Source of the DNA: Bactericera cockerelli
Lineage: Eukaryota; Arthropoda; Insecta; Hemiptera; Triozidae
Assembly: GCA_024516035.1 (NCBI GenBank)
Contig: CM044959.1
Location: 12,278,872-12,342,871, forward strand
Direction: 5' to 3'
DNA: 64,000 bases
Shown: one piece after another, positions 20,736 to 28,945 of the stretch
Position numbering within the stretch: position 1 is the stretch's first letter
Layout of the letters: each line of letters opens with the position of its first letter
Notes under the pieces: generated by a model
The model's input: the letters and a program-made list of their open reading frames with translations, nothing else
Database searches by the model: none
What the model was told of the DNA's origin: nothing
Translations under genes and position numbers: made by a program

Positions 20736-23700
20736 GTAAGTAACTTTTTAGTGCCAATCTACTTTGAAACTTATAACTTTACAATACCAGTCAATAAAAA
20801 TGTTACTTAGTTTCTGATTGCTGAATAAAAGTTTTATTATGCTTTGAATTTTATGATGTACATGTTTAGAAACAAAACATCCCAAACATATTTAGGCATT
20901 TCTTATATCTGATTGGATAAAACAGTAACATATTTGTCCAAAAATAATCAAGTCTCCAAGCTGTTTTGAGGGTGTAGCTATCTGGCTTGTATCCATGGTG
21001 ACCCGGGTTCAATTCCCAGCAGTACAGAAAATGTATGTTGAATAGGTTTGTATGTACGTTGGAAAAAATAATTATTGAATGCTGAACATTACAATAAAGA
21101 GAAATTAAATAAAAGGTTTTGGTTTTTAACTATGGATTTTTATTAATTATTTTACAAGACTTATTCTTGTTACTTTTTCAGGTTCTAATAATGATGAAGA
21201 AACCCCATACCCAAGCTTGTCAGATTTTCATGACTATGAGCCCAACTTGGAGTTTGATGATTCAGAGCTCCAAGCATCTATGAATGGAGGTGAGTTTCTG
21301 TTGTTTCTAGAACAACAGAAATTTTTGAGAAAAAATATATTGAGTAATCTTGAATTTTTTGCTTTATACTTTTCTATACTCTCCTCTTGCATCCCTGTTA
21401 CAAAAAATTACTACTGCCCTTGGTCCAGAGATCCTGAGTTTGATGCCGGGTTTGGCAAAATTTTCTAACAAAAAATTCTGTTACCTCCAAGGTAAAAGAA
21501 ATGTTAACAAAAATGTTCTAGCCCAGCCAAACTGGATTAAATTAATGTGTGGAGCTGGTATGATTCCCAGTGAGTGGAGGAAAAAACCCTTGTCATGAGT
21601 TTATTCAGGTAGTTAAAAACCAAATCTCATTAACTTTATCCTTCTAAGTTGACACAACTATAAACAATAAAGGTGCACAGTATAGACTAAGAGTTATATT
21701 GTTACAGAGATATGATGAAGAAAAAAAAGCCAATTGAACTTTTTGAGAACTGGTGTATTTAATGTGCCATCATATTGGCTTCAAGTATACCTATTTTATT
21801 AAAGTAAATAAGGTAGGTAACAATTTTATAAATGGATGAAATTTCTATGAAACATCTTTGCCGTGAATTATAATTGTTAAAAAATTTAATTTTTGCTCAT
21901 CAAATGATTATAATAAGTCTTTACTATTTTTTTTTTTTTTTTTCTAGATGCTGAGGAAATCAAAGTGTTTGAAACACCAGTTCCGTTTGATTATCTGGAG
22001 TCCCCAGTATCAGATGGAACTATTGAAGAAAACTTTGAAGAAGAATTGATCAATGCTCCCATGGGTCAGCTAGACAGCTTGGCCGCAAACTGTACAGATG
22101 ATGAGCTAAAGGATGAGGAGGACTTTTCAGACGTGGCTTCCTATGGAATTGTAGATGTAGTAGGAGACGATATGTTTGGGAGAAAACTTATTGTGTTGTC
22201 TGCTTGCAAGCTACCTCCTAACAAAGAGTTGGACCATGGTAGATTGTTAGGGTAAGGATAAAATAATTTCAATTCCAGTTAAAAAGTTAGATTTGTTCAT
22301 TTGGGCCAATGCTAAGATTTTATCTATTGTTTTTGATCTGCTGGTCCTGAGCCAATTGCTGCCATCCATGGTTTAAATGGCCATCCTCTGTGGTAGTCTG
22401 GTTGACATTAAACATGGAGAACACCAGTGTCTCACCAGAGTACTGTAAACAGAAAATAGACCAGCCAACCCTAACAGGCCATACTATCTTGCAGTTTCCG
22501 AAGGGTTTAATGGCTTATGAAATAGCCCAAGTTGACACAATGGTTGATCACACATAGAAATATGTGGTTTAAGACAAACCAAGTTCAATTTAATATGTCA
22601 TGAGACCATCACTCCCCCCAGCTGTAGCCAAGCTAGCTACAACAACAACAGTATTACTATAAATATTGTTTTTATTATTCCAGTTATCTACGTGCTAGGC
22701 AAACTTTCTTCTTAGTAGTATAACAGTCAAACCCAGCTATAAGAGAACTGAGGTGACCGGAATTTTTGCCCCTATATCTGTTTCTCTTATAAAAGCTCCG
22801 TTATAGAAGCTAAAGTTGACCTGAAAATTGTTCTCCTATATCCAGGTTTGACTGTATTATATCCAGTCTGTCCCAGTAGCTCAGTGGTAAAGGCAGCACT
22901 CTGTGAATCCAAAGATTCCAGAGGTCGTGGGTTTGAAACCCAGTCGGGACATGACATGTTATCCTTCCATTTGGGATTTTTACCACATAATAATATGTCT
23001 TGGGCTTACTGCTGGAATAATGGGACGTTAATAGTCCTAATCAGGCAGTGTAAATAAGGCGATATTATTATTATTATTTCAGCTATCTCACCTACGTGCT
23101 GGACAAGTTTGTAGAGCAGGACTACAGTCTGGTCTACTTCCACTACGGCCTGACCAGCAAGAACAAGCCCTCTCTCTCCTGGCTTTGGTCTGCGTATCGC
23201 GCTTTCGACCGCAAGTACAAGAAAAACCTGAAAGCTCTCTATCTGGTTCATCCGACTGGTTTCATCCGGGTCGTGCTGCAGATATTCAAGGCGGCTATCA
23301 GTGCCAAGTTTGGAAGGAAGATGATCTATATTAATTATTTGCATGAGCTCAAGTCTCATCTCAACCTGGACCAACTATGCATTCCCGACCCCGTGATAGA
23401 GTGAGTAGTTACTTACTTCCTGTGTCCATGTGTAATGTCATAATGGTGGAAGTATACAGGTATTGAACCCTTTGGACGCCCAGAACCAGCATTCTAGGCT
23501 CCTTCTGTATTCAGTGTGTCAGTAGTGTATGTGTATTGTGTTTAATTAATTATGCTCTTAAAATTGAGTTAAAAAAAATTATTCAGAAATTTAACTTTTT
23601 TTAATTTGGGTTTAACGTCGCTTTCAACTGCACGGTCATATCCATTCGCGGGAATCTCACAAACCTCTGCTACCCACATTAACCTCACCCAGCCCTGGTT

Positions 23701-26700
23701 GGGCCGGAATGCCAGCATCACGAAGTCTTCAGCTCGCTGCACGTTGCTAAACTTCGGTGATCCTACGAAAACCGATGCATTTAACGCGCCATCGACTCTG
23801 GCTAAGTTTAACTTTGATTTAATTCCTCTACCTATGTCCCCAGACATGACGAAAGACTGACCGCCAAGCTAAGCAAGAGTTCCGTGCCTCCCGCATTCAG
23901 TTCAAGCATTAGCAACCTTACCTACTCCCCGACTCAGCAATTCGGAGTGTCCCTGCAGCATATTAAGGAGAGCAATGGGGGTGATGTTGTGGCCCCCATT
24001 GTGAGGCAATGTGTCGAATATCTGAGCCAACCCGATGGTAAGTTGAAAAAAACTAACCACTATTCTTATTATGCTAAAGTCTGCCAGTTATTATTATTAT
24101 CTGACCTTGTTGCAGGGTTTTCATTGAAACCCTTACAATTAACACTGCGACCTAATTAGATCTATTGTGACCAGTTGATTCTATTTGGTTTCCTCATTTA
24201 CATAGATAGTCTGGACGGGGGTTTTACCCTCCCTTCGCTGGGAATCGTATCAGCTACCCACATTAAGCTTACCCAGCCTGGGTAGGTCCGGAAATGCCAG
24301 CCTCACGTGTTTAAAGGGAACAGAATTTTTGTCGAAAAAGTCTGCTCCAACCGGGAATCGAACTCGGGATCTCTGGACTATGGGCAGTAGTCATAACCAT
24401 TATGCCACAGAGGCTGGCTCTTCAATTTGGAGTGTTCCTGCAGCATATTAAGGAGAGGAATGGGGTTAATGTTGTGGCCCCCATTGTGAGGCAATTTGTC
24501 GAATATCTGAGCCAACCCGATGGTGAGTTGAAAAAGAAACCAATCTATTCTTATTAATGCGAAAGTCTGTCACCTATTACTCAATTCAGTTTCTCCGTAC
24601 TGGTACGTTCTAGAAAACTAGAAATTTGGTAGGTGCCTTTTATGCTCAAGAGGGTAATTTTGTACCTAGCCTTGTGAAATACAGGGTGCGGCGCGGTTAT
24701 GTCCCATTTTGAATCGCCCAGTGTGAAGCCGCACTTCTAATTAGACAAGTTTGAACAAAGTTAGAAGATGCACAAACTACTAATTTTTTCGATTCAATTT
24801 AGCTCAGTTGTCAAAATGATTTTATCAAAGCAACAGAAAGCTTATTGCGTGGAGAGTTATTTTGAGATTTGTTTAAGAGGTGACCTTCCTTGGCCAGCGC
24901 GATCCCCGGATTTAGCTCCCTGTGATTTTTTCTTGTGGGGTTACCTCAAATCGAAAGTTTACAATGATCTTCCAAGAACACTTGAAGAGTTAAAACACAA
25001 CATTCGCCGTGAAATAGGCGGTATACCTGTCGCAATGTTGGAAAAAGTAGAGCGAAACTTTAGAAATCGCCTTCAGCAGTGTGTCGACAATGACGGTCGT
25101 CATTTGAATGGAGTACTCTTCAAAACTAGATAAAATCAAACCTTACATATTTGTAAATGATAATTCAACAACAAGCATCAGGTAAGACTGACAGCCTTTT
25201 TTTAATCGAATATTCAAAAGGGGACATAACCGCGCCGCACCCTGATTACAGGCTTGCAATGTATAAACTGAGGGCTGGCGCATTCTATTTCCGGGTTCAA
25301 AACTCAGCTGGGACATGACAAGTTATCCTCCAATTTGGGATTTTTAATAATACGTCTTTGCTTTACTTCTGAAATAATGGAACTTAAGGGTTGGGTGGAA
25401 GAGATTGCCACAGGCAATAACCCCGTCCTTTAGGTAGGACATTAACTTCATTCTCTTTTTTTTGTTCTTGTATCTCTGCCTAATCTTTTTGTTTTTCTTT
25501 ACAATTTCATTGTATTTTATTGTATATATTTATTGTTCTACCTAATAAAGCTTACTATAATAATAATAATAATATCGCCTTATTAATACTGCCCGATTAG
25601 GACTATTAAGTCCCATTATTCCAGCAGTAAGCTCAAGACGTATTATTATGTGGTAAAAATTACAAATGAGAGGATAACATATCATGTCCCAGCTGGGTTT
25701 CGAACCCACGACCTCTGGAATCTTTGGATTCACAGAGTGCCGCCTTTACCACTGAGCTACCGGGACAGATAATAATGGGACAGATAATATTATAATCATA
25801 ATAATATAATGTTCCTTATCGGGCGGTATAAATAAAATGATATTATTATTACATACTGTCATCATCATCATCAAACACAACTATTATTATTCTATTGTTG
25901 GATAAAAATCTCCTCTATTTGTTTCCACACACTTCTTTTATTACTTTTATTATTATTATTATACAACTCTTTATTAGATACAAAAGGACATTATGTACAT
26001 ACAAATAGGTAATAATTTTAACAGTGAAAAAATGAAAAAAAAAAAAAAACAATATATACAATAAAAATGAAAAAGAATAGAAAATATTTGAAAACATATG
26101 TCCTAACTAAAGGGCGGGGTTATTGCCTATGGCAATCTCTTCCACCCAACCAACACCTGTCGTCATCATCATCATCATCAAACACAACTATTATTATTCA
26201 ATTGTTGGATAAAATTAAGGGTTGGGTGAAAGAGATTGCCATAGGCAATAACCCCGCCCTTTAGTTAGGACATATATGTATATATTTTATTTATTTTTTT
26301 CTTGTTTATATTATTAATACTGTCAATTTTATATTTAATTTTTACCATTGTTTGTCTGTATACATATATGTTCTGCTAATAAAGAGTTTCTAAAAAAAAA
26401 AAAAAAAATTATCCTCTATTTGTTTCCACACACTTCTTTTATTACTTTGTACGGATGCCTCTTTTTCCCTCAGCTCTGGAGACGGAAGGTCTCTTCCGGA
26501 GGTCCGCCAACGTGACTCTGGTGCGCCAGTGCCAGACGGCTTGCAACGCGGGCCAGCCCATCCTCTTCCACAACGACATCCATCTGGCCGCCGTGCTGCT
26601 CAAGACTTTCCTGCGGGAGCTGGACGAGCCGCTGCTCACGTACGACCTGTACGACGGTGAGTCATCTTTCTAAGGTTATTAATTTCGTGTCCGTAAGATA

Positions 26701-28333
26701 GGGTTGGGTGGAAGAGATTGCTATAGGCATTAACACCACCCTTTAAATTGGACAAAATAATGTGTATAAATATATTTGTAATGATTGTAGCGTAATGTTT
26801 GTGACTACTGCCCGTAGTCCAGAGATCCCGAGTTCGATCCCCGGTCGGAGCAGATTTTTCACAGAAAATTCTGTTCCCTCCGTACATGTAAGACTGGCAT
26901 TTCCGGCCCTACCCAGGCTGGGCGAGGTTAATGTGCGAGACTTTCCTGCGGGAGCTGGACGAGCCTTTACTCACGTACGACCTGTACGACGGTGAGTCAT
27001 AATAATAATAATAACACTCTTTAGTGGAAGGTAACCACCAGGCGAGGGCAATGCTCAAAACATTTTCTACCACTTGACCCGTAGAGTCTTATTAGACTCT
27101 AACCAAAGACTCATGTTTCCAGTAGCATTTTAATATATACAGGTTGTGATGACTTTTGTCGAACGATAGATATACGTAGGCACTCGGAAGTATCCTATAT
27201 ATATCTACCCCCCTCCCCCTACTGTAGCCATGCTGGTCACAACAACAATATTAATAATAACAACACTTTTTAGTGGAAAGTAACTACCAGGCGAGGGTAA
27301 TGCTCAAAGCATTTTCTACCACCTAGCCCTCAGGGTCCTATTATCATGTGGTCACAAACTCAAATTAATGAGTAAAATTCATGCACTGGGTGGGATTCAA
27401 ACCAACGGATCCCTGCGCTATCTGAATTACCTGTTTATACTGATGAAAACAGAGAGGTTTGTTGATGACATGGATATTCAGAACTATTACCTGCTGATGA
27501 GAGCAAATAAGCTCGAAACAGCTGTTCAGGTATGTTCTGATATTCATGTACAATGTACATCTAGTACAACTTCGCACTTTTCTGTTTTTACTGATTATAC
27601 TGATACTGATAATGAAATAATCTTATTCCCCACACATAGACCTAAAGAAGTTTATTAATGATATTACAATACAATACTTACCCGACAAGTAATTTAGCAA
27701 AAAAACAGGGCCCAACCAACAGTTGGCACCGTGGACACACTGAGTGGAGGCTACGTGCTCTCCTACATGAAGCGCACGACGCAGCCACACAGTGGGTCCA
27801 CGCAAACAAATTAGATTAAGCTGAACATTGTCCAGCAGTCGACTCGGTGATCTATTTGAAAATTTTGATCACAACTATTTATTACGTAAAAAAAAAAAGA
27901 ATGAAACACCGTGTCGACTGCTGGATAAATTTTTTTAGATAAGGACCAGTCTGTGAATGTATGTAATACATTGTATACATGTAAAGTTATAATTGAAACA
28001 AAGAATTGAATGTTAAAAAAAATGTTATTCCCCAGAGATCCTCCGTTCCCGACGCTGAACCGTGACGAGCGCTCCCGCTACGTGAAGATCCTCATCCTGG
28101 AGAAGCTGCCCTCCGACAACTACACGCTGCTCAAGCATCTGGTGACCTTCCTCAGTCAGGTGGAGGACCGGTCCGACCTGAACAAGATGACCTGGAACAA
28201 CCTGGCCGTCGTGTTCGCCCCTAACCTGATCTGGGCGCCCGTCAACAGTCAATTGTCCCCTGAGCGCATCTCGCCCATCAACTCTTTCGTGAATTTCATG
28301 TTCAACAATTGGGCACTCGATATTCATTATTAG
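20678..28333 (+). CDS. ARHGAP1: RhoGAP with Sec14/BCH domain (ARHGAP1 / RhoGAP68F family)
   Basis: Complete gene. Coding exons: 20678-20735, 21182-21289, 21948-22251, 23083-23400, 23844-24037, 26474-26656, 28038-28333. All introns are GT-AG and the phases join to 486 residues plus stop, close to the length I recall for fly RhoGAP68F. An acidic N-terminus (residues 1-117) is followed by a CRAL-TRIO/BCH lipid-binding fold (~118-265) and a RhoGAP domain (~298-480). In the GAP domain, EGLFRRSA places the arginine finger at R336, and [10 protein letters not shown] gives the conserved Asn (~443). It should speed GTP hydrolysis on Cdc42/Rho at membranes. The last exon uses the second of two overlapping AGs (28036-28037); this keeps frame and gives the same spacing between DLY and the LPxxNY motif as human ARHGAP1, so no missing microexon is needed. 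Introns are packed with SINEs, LINE ends and duplicated exon pieces. Confidence 0.93.
21182..21289 (+). CDS. ARHGAP1: RhoGAP gene, coding exon 2
   Basis: Acceptor TTTTTCAG, donor GTGAGT. Encodes an acidic, unstructured stretch with [19 protein letters not shown]. Confidence 0.82.
21405..21625 (+). repeat. SINE-1 copy in RhoGAP intron 2
   Basis: Head remnant CTGCCCTTGGTCCAGAGATC, core GGAGCTGGTATGATTCCCAG, 3' block GTTAAAAACCAAAT. Old and diverged. Confidence 0.68.
21948..22251 (+). CDS. ARHGAP1: RhoGAP gene, coding exon 3
   Basis: Long T tract and CTAG acceptor, donor GTAAGG. The acidic linker is followed by the start of the Sec14-like domain, with [18 protein letters not shown]. Confidence 0.9.
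22380..22650 (+). repeat. Dispersed repeat D2 in RhoGAP intron 3
   Basis: Contains CACACATAGAAATATGTGGT and ends CAGCTGTAGCCAAGCTAGCT followed by ACAACAACA. A minus-strand copy with the same 3' end is at about 43630-43745 and a tail piece is near 27220. SINE-like with an (AAC)n tail. Confidence 0.6.
22672..22713 (+). pseudogene. Degenerate copy of exon 4 start with its acceptor
   Basis: TTATTATTCCAGTTATCTAC then GTGCTAGGCAA matches the true exon 4 edge at 23071-23106 (TTATTATTTCAGCTATCTCA...GTGCTGGACAA), with a 4-base deletion and point changes. Between the two copies lie the pogo-like element and the SINE-3. Confidence 0.65.
22728..22854. mobile_element. Short pogo/Tigger-like element
   Basis: About 127 bp with inverted ends ACAGTCAAACCCAGCTATAA / TCCAGGTTTGACTGT, flanked by TA-rich sequence. 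The interior has CTCTTATAAAAGCTCCGTTA-type text related to the minisatellite at 1540-1870. Confidence 0.6.
22868..23078 (+). repeat. SINE-3 copy abutting exon 4
   Basis: Complete SINE-3 (GTCCCAGTAGCTCAGTGG head, GTGTAAATAAGGCGATATTA 3' end). Its ATT tail runs directly into the exon 4 polypyrimidine tract and acceptor, so the insertion may supply part of the splice signal. Confidence 0.85.
23083..23400 (+). CDS. ARHGAP1: RhoGAP gene, coding exon 4
   Basis: Acceptor immediately after the SINE-3 tail, donor GTGAGT. Core of the CRAL-TRIO/BCH domain: [47 protein letters not shown] short degenerate copy of its 5' end lies at 22672-22713. Confidence 0.93.
23590..23722 (-). repeat. SINE-6 copy in RhoGAP intron 4
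   Basis: Tail block TTTAACGTCGCTTTCAACTG followed by the AATCTCACAAACCTCTGCTA and core ATTAACCTCACCCAGCC blocks. Confidence 0.7.
23844..24037 (+). CDS. ARHGAP1: RhoGAP gene, coding exon 5
   Basis: Acceptor TGTCCCCAG, donor GTAAGT. Linker plus the start of the RhoGAP domain ([11 protein letters not shown]..., [14 protein letters not shown]). A second, mutated copy of its 3' part is at 24422-24540. Confidence 0.92.
24085..24420 (-). repeat. SINE-1 copy in RhoGAP intron 5
   Basis: Nearly full-length, tail at 24085-24160, head at about 24350-24418. It lies exactly between exon 5 with its flank and the second copy of that region. Confidence 0.82.
24422..24580 (+). pseudogene. Duplicate of exon 5 3' half plus donor and intron
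   Basis: Repeats exon 5 from CAATTCGGAGTGT through the donor and on into the intron (TATTCTTATTA...AAAGTCTGTCA). Codon changes make some residues differ (e.g. [11 protein letters not shown] for [10 protein letters not shown]) and the donor is GTGAGT instead of GTAAGT. No own acceptor beyond a SINE-derived CCACAG is seen, so probably not used. Confidence 0.8.
24682..25244 (+). mobile_element. Internally deleted mariner-like transposon
   Basis: 563-bp element with inverted ends CAGGGTGCGGCGCGGTTATG / CATAACCGCGCCGCACCCTG in RhoGAP intron 5. It carries a shrunken transposase frame. TA precedes the left end; the right flank is ATTA. Confidence 0.88.
24816..25133 (+). pseudogene. Transposase with in-frame internal deletion
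   Basis: ATG at 24816 opens a 105-codon frame. The transposase N-terminus ([18 protein letters not shown]) runs directly into the C-terminal third ([20 protein letters not shown], then [14 protein letters not shown]). The helix-turn-helix region and the first two catalytic aspartates are missing; the D of PDLAPCD remains. It cannot cut DNA, but the clean frame is noteworthy. Confidence 0.85.
25290..25385 (+). repeat. SINE-3 fragment
   Basis: Starts in the B-box region (GGGTTCAAAACTCAGC), then GACATGACAAGTTATCCTCC and the TAATACGTCTT block. It is truncated and followed directly by a LINE tail. Confidence 0.65.
25386..25570 (+). repeat. LINE 3' end (tail family)
   Basis: AAGGGTTGGGTGGAAGAGAT, GCAATAACCCCGTCCTTTAG, then a T-rich UTR and CTAATAAAGCTTACTATAAT ending in (AAT)n. 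The same tail follows the coding remnant at 45756-46046, which identifies it as a non-LTR retrotransposon 3' UTR. Confidence 0.7.
25571..25770 (-). repeat. SINE-3 copy, minus strand
   Basis: Complete copy; the head at 25680-25768 has GGTTTCGAACCCACGACC read in reverse. Inserted in RhoGAP intron 5. Confidence 0.85.
25945..26152 (-). repeat. LINE 3' end, minus strand
   Basis: TACAACTCTTTATTAGATAC through CAATCTCTTCCACCCAACC. Flanked by copies of the same intron sequence (25858-25945 versus 26160-26213 plus 26411-26447). Confidence 0.75.
26214..26408 (+). repeat. LINE 3' end, plus strand
   Basis: TTAAGGGTTGGGTGAAAGAG through CTAATAAAGAGTTTCTAAAA and poly-A. Inserted inside the second copy of the duplicated intron segment, therefore younger than the minus-strand insertion. 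Confidence 0.78.
26474..26656 (+). CDS. ARHGAP1: RhoGAP gene, coding exon 6 (arginine finger)
   Basis: Acceptor CCCTCAG, donor GTGAGT. Encodes [19 protein letters not shown] with the catalytic arginine, through [15 protein letters not shown]. The last ~53 bases plus the donor are duplicated at 26939-27000. Confidence 0.93.
26700..26937 (+). repeat. LINE tail fragment plus truncated SINE-1
   Basis: 26700-26760 is LINE tail text (GGGTTGGGTGGAAGAGATTG). 26785-26937 is a SINE-1 head and core (CGTAATGTTTGTGACTACTG; GTTCGATCCCCGGTC) that stops inside GGCGAGGTTAATGTG, where the exon 6 duplicate begins. Confidence 0.75.
26939..27000 (+). pseudogene. Duplicate of exon 6 3' end with donor site
   Basis: GACTTTCCTGCGGGAGCTGG through GACGGTGAGTCAT repeats 26604-26665. 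The main differences are synonymous (CCGCTGCTC versus CCTTTACTC, both Pro-Leu-Leu). No acceptor precedes it. Confidence 0.85.
27001..27430 (-). repeat. Two SINE-2 copies in RhoGAP intron 6
   Basis: 27001-27115 is a 3' half only. 27240-27430 is nearly complete, with B-box GGTTTGAATCCCACCCAGTG in reverse. The head of the second stops at GGTAATTCAG, where the ribozyme element starts. Confidence 0.75.
27431..27605 (+). mobile_element. Single hammerhead-ribozyme element (retrozyme-like)
   Basis: One ~151-bp unit plus the start of a second (CTGTTTATACTGATG at 27431; TCTGTTTTTACTGATTATAC at 27581). It corresponds unit for unit to the tandem array at 37945-38263. No open frame of note. Related known elements are non-autonomous retrozymes and the terminal repeats of Penelope-like retroelements, both of which carry hammerheads. 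Confidence 0.75.
27472..27545 (+). ncRNA. Hammerhead ribozyme (type I)
   Basis: Core CTGATGA at 27494-27500, stem II GAGC-AAATAA-GCTC at 27501-27514, GAAA at 27515-27518, then ACAGCTGT at 27518-27525 (minimal palindromic stem III, 2 bp in a monomer, 4 bp in a dimer). The predicted cut follows U27526 (GUU). Stem I pairs ACCTG (27489-27493) with CAGGT (27527-27531) and CAGAAC (27479-27484) with GTTCTG (27534-27539), leaving the internal loops used for tertiary contacts in natural type I hammerheads. Every invariant core base is present. GUU in place of GUC should slow cleavage but is permitted. Confidence 0.88.
28038..28333 (+). CDS. ARHGAP1: RhoGAP gene, last coding exon
   Basis: Rest of the RhoGAP domain ([38 protein letters not shown]), ending DIHY and TAG. 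The terminal ~70 bp is repeated twice more directly downstream. Confidence 0.93.
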
Positions 28334-28475
28334 AGCGGGGGTCGCCCATCAACTCTTTCGTGTATTTCATGTTCAACAATTGGCACTCGATATTCATTAT
28401 TTAGAAGGGGGGGCAACTCTTTCGTGTATTTCATGTTCAACAATTGGCACTCGATATTTATTATTTAGAGGGGGG
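28271..28475 (+). repeat. Tandem triplication of the last RhoGAP codons
   Basis: The block CATCAACTCTTTCGTGAATT ... GATATTCATTATTAG (in the gene) recurs at 28345-28402 and 28413-28468, each followed by a G run. Copies 2 and 3 have lost one G (ATTGGCACTC for ATTGGGCACTC), which would shift the frame; they lie in the 3' UTR. Confidence 0.9.
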
Positions 28476-28529
28476 TTTTTTTTACATCTACATCCGTTTA
28501 GTTTTGCCTTCGGCTTAACATACATCATC

Positions 28530-28650
28530 ATAGGGTGGCGTCATCGTGAACGATGGTAGCCAGACAGTGGAGGAATGACTCATCACTTCTACCACTGTCT
28601 TTACAAGGAGGCTAATAATTGACAAGGGCCCCAGAACCAAGCCAATATAG
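28530..28650 (+). repeat. Dispersed repeat D1
   Basis: TCATCGTGAACGATGGTAGC through ACAAGGAGGCTAATAATTGA. Preceded by CATCATCAT. It lies in the 3' flank of the RhoGAP gene. Confidence 0.7.
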
Positions 28651-28869
28651 CCGATACACCGTCTGATTCCGTTGGCCGCGGTGTGTATATTTAACAATGC
28701 ACCATGGTATTGCATTTTCAATCGAACTTTATTTACAGTAAATTCAAAACAATACTAAATATTTACAATTTTGAGTTCTTAGAAGAAATTGTTAGCACTA
28801 AGCTGACGCGTTGTTGCTATTTTTTTGCTGACCGCGGTACAAAATGTATTTATAATTTTTTCAAGGTCA

Positions 28870-28945
28870 CTTTTTTGGGGTTTAACGTCGCTTTCAACTG
28901 CATGGTCATATCACGACGGGGGTGTTATCCTCCACTTACAACTGA
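28870..28945 (-). repeat. SINE-6 3' fragment
   Basis: TTTAACGTCGCTTTCAACTG and CATATCACGACGGGGGTG blocks only. Confidence 0.65.

Noticed and set aside
26657..28037. A missing small exon between RhoGAP exons 6 and 7
   Set aside because: Using the second AG (28036-28037) keeps the frame and gives exactly the same spacing between DLY and the LPxxNY motif as in human ARHGAP1.
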